Shown in pieces: positions 24,027 through 34,000 of a stretch of DNA of 44,350 bases. Origin of the DNA: Saccoglossus kowalevskii (lineage: Eukaryota > Hemichordata > Enteropneusta > Harrimaniidae); NCBI RefSeq assembly GCF_000003605.2, contig NW_003123907.1, positions 605,912-650,261 of the forward strand. Direction: 5' to 3'. The notes beneath the pieces are model-generated. The model did not search any database. It was not told where the DNA came from and saw only the letters and a program-made list of their open reading frames with translations. The position numbers and the translations under genes were made by a program. Every line of letters starts with the position of its first letter. Within the stretch, counting starts at the first letter, position 1.

Positions 24027-25967
24027 ACTGCAAAGACTTCTATTGTGTGCTTCGCCCACGGGAGTCAAACATGACCCATTTCAGTCTTTTCAGCCAGAAA
24101 ATCAGCCCCTTTTAGACTTGCGCTGAGTGAGTGTTTTTTTTTTAAATCCCCACTTATCAGTTTTCACAGACATGAGATTTTTTAACGAAATATCTTTGCC
24201 CCTCGAAATTTAGAACGCCCATGCGCATCTCCTAACTAGCTATGTGCCCTACTCAGAACAGCTATGTCAACATATTCCGTAGTTTTGAAGCATTTTGTAG
24301 ATATAGAATGACTTCGTTCCGTTATCATTGAGAGTGCTGATGGGCCGCCGTGACGGTTGACATGCAATCTATTTCTCGAAAAGTTGATACAGCTAAGGCA
24401 CAGATGTACAACACTGAGATAAGTCACGAAGCGACAGTTAGAGTCCATAAACAATTATGCAGCACCAGCTAAATTAAGTTGACACGACACGACGAATCAG
24501 ATAAAAGTAATCCGGTATATGAGAACTTCGCTAATGAACTGTCAAAACTAAACGGATAACCAACGGTTTAAACTGCGAAATAAAAAACAAATAAAGAAAG
24601 AATTGAATCAATCAGGATAATTAGATACCTCCCGGTGGAAATTAGTGACACGTTCGTAAACAAGCAAAATAAACGAGGCAAGCTTCACATCGTGCAATTT
24701 ATATGCCAATATTGGGGTATAATTTAAGATGTATTAAGTATTGTGGTGTTTAATGAAGCACTTAATTTAATCTAACATACATATATATGGTCACGTGACA
24801 ATACGTCAATTGTGGTTTGGATGGTACTCAGAAATCTATTTGCAGATTAATTCTCTCATGACAATTGCAAACAGTATGCGTTGATGAGTGACACAGTTTA
24901 TTCCCCGTGAATATCATATATGTTAGCATGACAGAAAATAATTTGTCAAGACGCCTCAATTAAGAGCGAGAAGTGCAAACCGCGAGAGTGGACTCATTTG
25001 ATGGGATGATGAGATAATATCGCGTCCGCGTCATTGCAGTTCACCCAACAAACCGTTTATATATAGTGGTTCACTGAAAGTAGTTGTTTCAACACCGTGT
25101 ACATTGACAAGGTTGACTGAAAGGTGTCAGCTTCATCTGATCCTAGTCTTAACAAGATAAAATTCCCGAGAATTGAAAGCTATCCCCATGTGTGTTTAAA
25201 TCTCTGTATTTCAAGACGAAACATAACCTCGAATTTCAATAATAAAGAGAGCGATCAATGGTCTAGGTGAAGTAGTTTAAAGCTTCGGTCGCACTGATCA
25301 TGTTAAGCGTACCACTTTTAAAGAAAGCGCTGAAATGACTGTCCTTTAGAAACACGGTCCGTATAACTTGGATAATCAGGCAAATATATCAGTGCGACTT
25401 GTTATAAATGTCACATATATGTGTTTTTAGTCGTGTAGGAGTTTGAATTATGTCGAAAAGGCATTTTTTTCGAAAGATACATTTGAATATGAGCTTTGAT
25501 TTCTGCTTAATTACTTCGTGGGATCATGGCGAATATACCACAAACTTTGCACGAAAGCAGTATGGTGCTCGTATCGACCGGAAAGAGTGTTAAAAAAAGA
25601 GTATATAGCACCGACGTTGATTGACCTGTCTGTTCGCGTGTTAGTAAATAAATTATCACTTAAACTGGGAAAATCGCAGTCACAATGTCTTTGGACAACC
25701 GTGTGCGTCTAGATTCAGTTCAGATTGCCTTTGTGCTTAGCTAAAACGCTGTATATTATACAAATAATGACACAAGTGCCGAGATCAACATTCTCATTTG
25801 CCTGCACTGGTAGCTACTGCATTAATTTAAAACAATCCACAATCCAGTTGAATCTATCAATGTACCACTGTATCAAATCATATGAAAGTCTACAATATGA
25901 CTATTATTTTACTCATTTGCTCTTAAATAGATAGCTGTCGACTATGTATATACTGGTACTATATATG
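24027..25967. other. Intergenic, no gene recognised
   Basis: Only short open frames are present. No motif, RNA gene or transposon coding sequence stands out. Confidence 0.5.
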
Positions 25968-26167
25968 GACAACATCGGACCTGCAGTGGACAACATCGGG
26001 CCTGCAGTGGACAACATCGGGCCTGCAGTGAACAACATCGGACCTGCAGTGGACAACATCGGGCCTGCAGTGGACAACATCGGGCCTGCAGTGGACAACA
26101 TCGGGCCTGCAGTGGACAACATTAGGCCTGCAGTGGACAACATCGGGCCTGCAGTGGACAACATCGG
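25968..26167. repeat. Minisatellite, 21-bp unit, 9.5 copies
   Basis: The unit GACAACATCGGGCCTGCAGTG is repeated without indels; a few copies differ at one or two bases. The unit includes a CTGCAG palindrome. The plus strand would read a DNIGPAV heptapeptide repeat, but there is no surrounding gene, so it is treated as satellite DNA. Confidence 0.9.
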
Positions 26168-27469
26168 TGTTTTGGCCAGCGCGTTGCTTTAGATCGTCTG
26201 TCTTTAGACGACAGCGACATATAAAACATTTACATGTGTGGTAAGGAATATTTTTGAAGACGGGTAAGTCAATAACTCCAAATAATCCCATTCGAGGCAT
26301 TATACATTTTTCATGAATCAGCGGTCGGCAGTGGACATGAGGTGTAATAATGTGTTTATATTGCCTTCAGTGAACTTAATAATGTGTCGCACAGCATCTC
26401 GCAAGATTTAATCATATACGTCATCCCACGTAACATCGTGCATTTTGAGAATTGAAGAGAGTGAAACTATCTCACGTGGATAAATAGCATTAATTACCAC
26501 GAATAAATTAAAAGTCGAATTCCGAGGTGAAAAGTTGAAACTAACGAGAGGAAACTGCGCAGCTATACGCAGGTATGTTTGCGTGATGACGCAGTACAAA
26601 AAAAAAAAAAAAAACATGCCACAAGGTTTCACAGTACTGAATACAAATGATGTTATTAACTTTAGGTTGTTCAGCACCGTGGGGGTTTACTGACACGTCG
26701 TGTCGTTAAAGATTTAAACACGCCATACTTGATATCAATACATCGGTAAGGTAGCTGAGACTCGATCGGTGCAAAATATCATACATTCCCCTGCAACAAT
26801 CACATGTACAAGTCTCCACATAACCACCATCGTGAAATATTAATCATCACAGATACACATATTTTACGAGCACGGGAAAGTGGGGTATTTTCATCGGAAA
26901 GATTGTGTAAAGCGAGAAAATGCAGATGAGTTTTTAAGAAGTGTTATTTTGATTTAAAACACAGTCACGCAAAACGCACATCTCGGTTATTTAAATATAG
27001 TAGGAGAGAGTTTTAAAGTGCTTAGAAATAGAGATCTATTATACACGTGTGAAGTGCATCTAGTGCTGTCTGTTAATGCAGTCGTTACAAAGTTCTCGAA
27101 AGGATCTAACAACAACAAATATGCATACAACCTGGTGCCAGGTGATAGCTAATGGATTTTCTATCCGCTGACAATTACTTTATCTTTCGTTTTATGTTTG
27201 TTGTATCGGTTTTCAGAAATCGGCAAAGGCTGTTGCAATATTCCACAAATAATCTTACTAAGGCTCTATACTCCATTAAAGCCTCTGACCGTGACGGTGA
27301 CTAAATAACGTGTCCGCCATTTCAGAACCATTGTATATTCTTCTACATAGTTCATTTCATCTTTTCGAGTAATCACAGCTCATGGTGTATTTCTCAGTAT
27401 GTCAATAGTTTCGTTTGAGTAGAAAATAGTAAAATATTACCAGTTTATTTGAAGTTGTTTATTATGTTC
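26168..27469. other. Intergenic, no gene recognised
   Basis: A poly-A tract occurs near 26597-26614. No supported coding or RNA feature is seen. Confidence 0.5.
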
Positions 27470-27800
27470 CAGGTAATGCCGCTACGTCATAATATAATGG
27501 AAAGTGTACACTATATAATGCAATTACGTCATTATAAAAGAAACTTCCCCGTTATATAATGAAGCTACGTCGTAATATAACGAGAACTCGTCACTACATG
27601 ATGAAGTTACGCCATATTATCATGAATATTGTTAATGAATAAGTACACTGTATAATGCAATTACGTCACAATATAATGAAGTTTCACCATAATATAATTA
27701 AAACTCATTATAACAAAATGGTGTTAGTCTATAATTCAATGAATATTTGCCATTGTATAATGAATTTACGTCATAATAAATGAATAATGTACATAATATA
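27470..27800. repeat. Degenerate tandem repeat, unit about 42 bp, with a TACGTCA word in many units
   Basis: Seven loosely related units follow the pattern (C/T)TACGTCATAATATAATG, a spacer, then ACTATATAATG(A/C)A. TACGTCA occurs near 27482, 27520, 27660 and 27767. Decayed versions (TACGTCG, TACGCCA, TTCACCA) fill the register between. The unit length drifts, so the array is old. Confidence 0.6.
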
Positions 27801-29973
27801 AAGGATACTACCACATAAGGCTCTTCCATACAAGTGTGCTACGATGCGTCTATTTTATAACAACTTCCTATTAACAATAAAGTCCCACGAGGATTACGGG
27901 GAAAGTTTTAATATATATTCTAGAATGAATCCTATATTCAGATGACACAGCATATATTGAAGTTATCAATGTTATTGTGAAGTTAACACTGTCATTGGTG
28001 TATAAATTGAGCTAATGGAGGTATGTCCACTGGGACTAGTTATATGCGTGTCCATGAGATACGGACAGATTAAATGCAATACAGAAAATAATAGGAGTGT
28101 AAACTTCTACGATCTTCATGGATTTAGAGTAATTACTGATTGTTAAATCCAAGTTCACGGATCACATCCTACAGCGCCGTGCAGCTTCGGTTTCAAGGTT
28201 TCAACATAAAGATGATTACTCAGTTCACTTCTCCTGAGACTAAAGCTAAGCGTCAGCCCCGCTGTCAACGTAATTGAATTTCCATTTCGCCTAAGGTATT
28301 CATTCGTATGAGACATTTAAAACAAGGCCACTTCGCAAGTTCACTTCGATACAATACATTTTGTCCAGTCTTGAACCCATATTTAAAGGTGAGCAATTAT
28401 GAGGCATCAGACGCGTTATTTATACATCTCTCTTCTATCACAGTCCTTCTATAGAGTGAATGTGCTTCGATATATACCAAACCCGAGATAGCACCCAGAT
28501 GAAGGTCAAGTTAACTTTCATGGCATATTTTATTAACATTATGTCATTGAGGATGATTAATTAGTGATGAAATATATAATAATATAATGATGTGTAAAAT
28601 CTCTGCATAATCCGGAGAAGGAAAGCTTTACAGAATGTATAAAAAGATGTCGAACCCAGTCTCTTTTTTCGTAAATCGAGTTCTTTCTAACAGCGCCTCC
28701 AAGTGGTGGAATCAGTATACACCGTAGGTGGCGTAGTCTGTCATGGACAAATTCAGTCCGGCGATTATTTTGTTTACAATATAAATAAGCAAAAAAGTGA
28801 AGTAATTCTTAACTACGTCGTCATTTTTCACTTTCACTAATTTTCATTTATTTTTGGTAAAACAACAACAATTAATAAATGGAGGGCGGAAGGGGGAGAG
28901 TCTTTTCAAAAGTTTTAGTTTTCTCTAACAATAATAATAATAATAATAGAAAATATAAACAAATAAGAATAAACTTTTCTTTGATGCAATCAATTGTACT
29001 GTATATTGCTGAACGTCACAACTGCGAATGATGGTCACGTGACTTTATTTATATATTTTTCTAATAGTTTTCAAAAAAACAACAACAATAAAACCAGTTG
29101 CCTTCTTTAAAAATTGCTTTGAAAATCTATCATTCTACACCAAAAAATGGACACTAACAGTCAACACGAAGAAATAATAAGTAATAATATATTTTTCTGA
29201 GGAAAAAAGGGAAACATTTAAAATCTTAAATTATTGAGAATAGTTTCGAGTGTAAATGAAAAAATCAATGGAAGTCCTGAAGGTTTTGCGAATAGCGCAT
29301 TGTGGTAAGGGGACTCAGGCGAGTGTGCAAATAACTGTAGAGGTACTAGTGTCGTACCCAAAGGAAATCACATTAGTTCATTACAGATAGTCCAGCTTTA
29401 TTCATCTGAAGTGACGCCTCGCTGTTCCCTTCTCTTCTTAGCTCTTACAAAATCTTACAAACTCCCAAATAAACGGCATGACAGAGTAGTAAACATGCGT
29501 TCATTCATTGGCACGAACACGTGATTACAAAGGATGGAATTATATAGTAGCATGTCTTGTAATTAAAATGTAATTAAAGACAGTAAGTTTATTTGACATT
29601 ACGAACTTTACTAATCTAAAATAAACTTAAATTTATAATGATAATGAAAATTATAACACAGGTGTACTCATTGTACTGGCTAAACTCCTAAAAAATAATA
29701 TGCAAGCAACACCTCGCAATTTGAGTTCCCCTCATGTCAAGTTCTGGATGGACAATCGTTTCATTTATTTATTTACAAGACTTAAAACTTTTTAATAACA
29801 GCTATTGGAACTGCTTTATATATCACTTTCGTTAGTGGATATTTGCTTGTCTAGTGTGATTGAATTTTATTCTCCTTGATTTTAAGTTTCTTGGGGTGTT
29901 GATTAGTCATTTTCGGTTAAAGGTCGGTGGTCGTCGCGTCATGCGTGCTCGAGATATGGGTCTCATATAAACA
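27801..29973. other. Intergenic upstream of gene P, no gene recognised
   Basis: The region contains an (AAT)n microsatellite at 28929-28948 and two CTCF-like words in opposite orientation near 28694-28740 (GCGCCTCCAAGTGGTGG and ACCGTAGGTGGCGT), each with mismatches to the consensus. The rest is AT-rich with no coding signal. Confidence 0.45.
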
Positions 29974-29984
29974 AAGATGGCGAC
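29974..29984 (+). promoter_or_regulatory. YY1-like initiator motif upstream of gene P
   Basis: AAGATGGCGAC matches the core AAGATGGCGGC of YY1 sites, which usually sit at or just downstream of the transcription start. The flanking bases are CpG-richer than the surroundings. A gene P promoter about 0.5-0.9 kb upstream of the coding start is inferred. Confidence 0.35.
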
Positions 29985-30237
29985 TTTGACTGTTGTGTAC
30001 ACCAACGAGTAGAAATTGAACAGTTATCAAGCTTTAATTAGGCTATTTGTTGGTGATTTTAATACATCAAATAAGTTGCCGGTAATTAGTGCAAGTGACA
30101 CCCAAGTCAAAACTCGTACTCGTGATTTCATTAGAATTGGATTGTGGGAAAATTATTTATATCAACACAAATGTCGCAAAGGTCAATTGAATGTATTTCG
30201 GTCATGCTGTTTTCTTGTCCTTCAATTAAAGGGCGGG

Positions 30238-30287
30238 NNNNNNNNNNNNNNNNNNNNNNNNNNNNNNNNNNNNNNNNNNNNNNNNNN
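30238..30287. other. Assembly gap (50 N)
   Basis: Fifty Ns in a row mark an unresolved join; the round number suggests the true length is unknown. The flanks are GGGCGGG on the left and CCCGC on the right. Confidence 0.99.
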
Positions 30288-30509
30288 CCCGCTCATAGGG
30301 AGTGCGTACTGTTGATCATAGTTCCTGGGCTCCCTGTGGTTTCAACACACTGTATGTTCGGTCAGTTGCAAAATATATCAATAGAGGGCGATGTGTTTCG
30401 AATCCCTGTTATCCTGCCTGTTATTCACCTCCTTACAGTATTTACGCTACACATCGTGTTTTAAAAGTGGTTTAGCCCATCTATATTTAGATCAAATAGG
30501 TCATTCAAA

Positions 30510-30680
30510 ATGGTGGCGTTCAGCAAATGTTGCACAACTTTCGGCAAGCTCAGCAAAACGATCAAAACAGACCGTACAAATGAAGAATTCACGTGTACGT
30601 CACCTCAGTACAGACAGCGATACCGTTGTTGGAGGCAAGGGTTCGAAAAAAGAAAACCATATCGCCGAAAATTATCAATA
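30510..30680 (+). other. Candidate upstream exon of gene P (57 codons, frame conflict with the main model)
   Basis: An ATG in a good context (CAAAATGG) opens a 57-codon frame that ends exactly at a consensus donor (ATA|GTAAGT) in phase 0. It joins in frame at either acceptor (30808 or 30826) to a second open frame in the next exon, which reads protein-like residues (TRWYENKAQESIGLPM...) and then stops at 30974-30976. The main gene P frame is different. This may be a 5'-UTR exon with an upstream ORF, an alternative short product, or the true N-terminus disrupted by a one-base assembly error. Confidence 0.35.
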
Positions 30681-30831
30681 GTAAGTACTTAATTTGTGCA
30701 CATTCCGTTGAAGGACTGTGATTTGTGGAACCTTGAGATCCCAATGATCGTCCGTGATCTTATCTTTTTTTATGACTGCATAAACTTATTGTCAATTTTG
30801 TAATTTAGCAACATCAGTTATTACAGACAAG

Positions 30832-31048
30832 ATGGTACGAAAACAAAGCGCAGGAAAGCATTGGATTACCAATGGACGGACAGTCAGGAACGATCATAAT
30901 AGTATCCGCTATAAAAGAGATTATGCAGCTTGTGAAGAGGTGTCTAAATGTATCACCAGGAGGAACGGTAATATAGGGCGAGAAGAAGAAGAAGAAATCG
31001 AGTCTGAGTTCCACAATTATTTAGATGACGGAATGTTACAGTTTACAA
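30832..31048 (+). CDS. Gene P exon 1 (72 codons plus one base, phase 1 out)
   Basis: This is open from the ATG at 30832 to a strong GTGAGT donor. An acidic run of five Glu is followed by YLDDGMLQF, matching the end of gene M exon 1. Acceptor-like sites at 30808 and 30826 suggest the exon begins upstream of the ATG. Another frame is open over 30827-30973. Confidence 0.55.
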
Positions 31049-34000
31049 GTGAGTTGAACAAGTACCCAATGTTAGAACTTGGGCAATACTTCACCTTTAC
31101 CGGCAACTTATGTCGTAATAAAAACGATTTCACACAGCAATTATCTCTTACTAGATTATTTGCAAAAAAAAAAACAAAAACAAAAAAAAAACATGCTAAT
31201 GCTGACCACAACATTTAAGGACTGGAAACTCTTAGTTTGATTCCAAACCAGCTATGAATGCTGACGAAAAATTATGTTTTGTCATCTAATTGTTGTCACT
31301 TTTGTGAGACATGGTGTTGTGCACTGTGCTTGTTGATTTGCTGCTTGGGTTCAACTGTCATTGAAATTTGTCAATATTTATAAAAATAAAGAGAATGCAA
31401 TTGTTATAAAGAACATATATAAAGAAAGGCATGGTTAATCAATTAGTTGTTATATATAATCTGTTTTCTCTTGTAGAATGTTTTCGAGATGATCCAGGTG
31501 TGAAATATAGTTTAAATAAAAGAAAGAGATGGGAACTCCCTGAAATGCTAAGACAGAGTGTTTTAGATCGAGAACTACATAAAGACCTAGAATTTCGAGT
31601 TATCATGGAAGAAAAGCATGATGGATATGGACTGTTCTCATCAAAAGGAGGCAGTAGGGTAAATATCTGCTATGTGTATCTATAATTGTGATTGGATTAA
31701 ATAGGAAGCTGTTAATCCCGGGATGGAATCATGAGATAACATTGTTTGTATGTTTTTTTACACTATAGTCTGTTTTCCATTGTAATTTAATCACGTTAGA
31801 TGGATTGAATTAAGTGAATGTTCTTTCTTGTCCAATGCAGCCTAATTGTATTAAAGTGTGCGATGGCAAGTCTGATAATCCTGTAAAGAAACCAAAGAAA
31901 CACAAATATGCTCAAGCTAGAGACTTCTTGGCAAAGCCTAAGCCTCCAAGACGACAACGCCAACAACGTGAGGAGTTTGATAATACTGAATTGGAAGATG
32001 AAATTACTCTGAAATACATCATCAATCACCCAGTGCCACCCAATCAGCATCCAGTATGCAGAGAAACATCTAAATCATTTGGATGGAAGAAAGGTTTGTC
32101 AGTTATTGCTTTTTGAGAAAAAGATTTTATTACAAACAACAACTCTAATGTGCAGAAATTTTATTTTCTACACAGGATTGTTTTTTACTTATTTTCAAAA
32201 TTGATGCACTTTCAATAACCTGACCTTGCTTGAGTTTGCATGCCCAACTAGAACTTGACTATTTTAAGGAGTTCTTCCTGTGTCTAGTTGGACATGCTGC
32301 TGGACCAAAATGGCAATTTGTACAATAGTTCCCAATAACAGTATGGGGCTGCATCACAGCAGCATTGTGTTGACAATAATTTGTTATAAGATTAATTTTT
32401 ACAAATATTATAAAATAAAAAGTTATTCCAACATACCTACTCTATTTCTTCTTACATTACCAAAAACACACTTATTTCTTATCTATTTAATTGAGCTTAT
32501 ACCAACATTTATTATCATCTGTGACCATAACGACAAAAACACCATATGTACAATTAAAGCAGAACAGTAGCTGTGTTATGTTGTTTGATATTGGTCCTAA
32601 GTGGCATTACATGTACCTCTATATTGTTTGTTTACTGTAAAATGACTAATTTTCACTGGATTTACCATTTCAGGCATATTCACTGGGTTTAAATTTCACG
32701 GTTTTATCATCTAGATAATGTGTTCTATGCTAAAAATTACATATTCACTGGGTTTTAATTTAGCGCATTTTCCAGTGAGCCAAATAAGCAAAATTAAAAC
32801 CCAGTGAATAATTAATCCTTTTACAGTAAATAAAATTTGAATGTGTGCTACATGGTGACTGTTACAATTTGAAACATCCCCAGCTGCAAGTCTCCACAGA
32901 TAGCCAGAATAAAAGTGATGTGTCAGGAGAGTAGAACCACAGATAGTAGGTAAACAATGGTAGTAATGGAGTATAATTTGTATGTTCCTGTTTTTACTTT
33001 TACAGACTTTGCTTATTGTCACAAATCAGCATGCAAATCAAAGAGCGAAAAAGTTCACAACTATATGTATTGGCATGGACATAGCATTAATGAATTGAAG
33101 ACCATGCGTAAGGAGCACATTGATGACCACATAGATTATGACGTTTATATAGATACTAAAAATTCCTGCCAGAAACCAGACATGCCGAGCATCAGCAGTA
33201 TTATGCATAATGCCCTACAAAGAGATGAACTTGTGAATAACCCTGCAATTACATTACAGCATAGAAAACTGATTGAACATTTACCAAACAATACTAATAT
33301 GGCAACATCTACTCCCATAAAAATGCACCACAAAGGATCTACTGTATTTTTTGAAGAGAGAGAAGTTGAAACAAATATCCAAGAAAGTAAAGATGAAGTT
33401 CAAGATCTAAGCATTATTGTGCCACCAAAACAAAGTGATGCTGCCATTAACATTGATAAACCTAGTATTGTTCTAAAGGCTCACTCAGAAAGTCTCAACC
33501 TGAAAGAAGTAATTAATGGATTTGGTGATAGTTACTTAGAAGGATTCTCAGTTCCTCATAAATTCAGCGTTGATATCACTTCATCTGTTATTGCTTCTAT
33601 GTATGACAGAGGGGAGACTAAGTTGGCAAAACAGTTACAGGATTTTGGAGATCCATTATATACAGTGTTTGATGAAACAGGAATGAGAGATGATGACGAT
33701 GACATCAAGAGAATAAGGTACATATAAAAATGTTTTTATTGTTGTTAATAATATCATTTACTTTGTGTTTTAAAAAAATATAATTTTATATTCTAATTAT
33801 TCTTGTATTATGTTTTTGTTTATACAGGGTTTCTTTATTTGGTTGTAAACATTCTTTCCACGATCATTTACAAACTATGTTGGATAGTTATTACAAGGTC
33901 AATCATGTGTATACTGTTGCTGAAATAATTGAGATGATGTTGAATGTGATTGAGTCATCACCAGTACAAAGGTAGGATATTTTCAATTTATGTACAATTT

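Noticed and set aside
24236-24454. Minus-strand 72-codon frame
   Set aside because: No supporting features. Length and composition consistent with chance.
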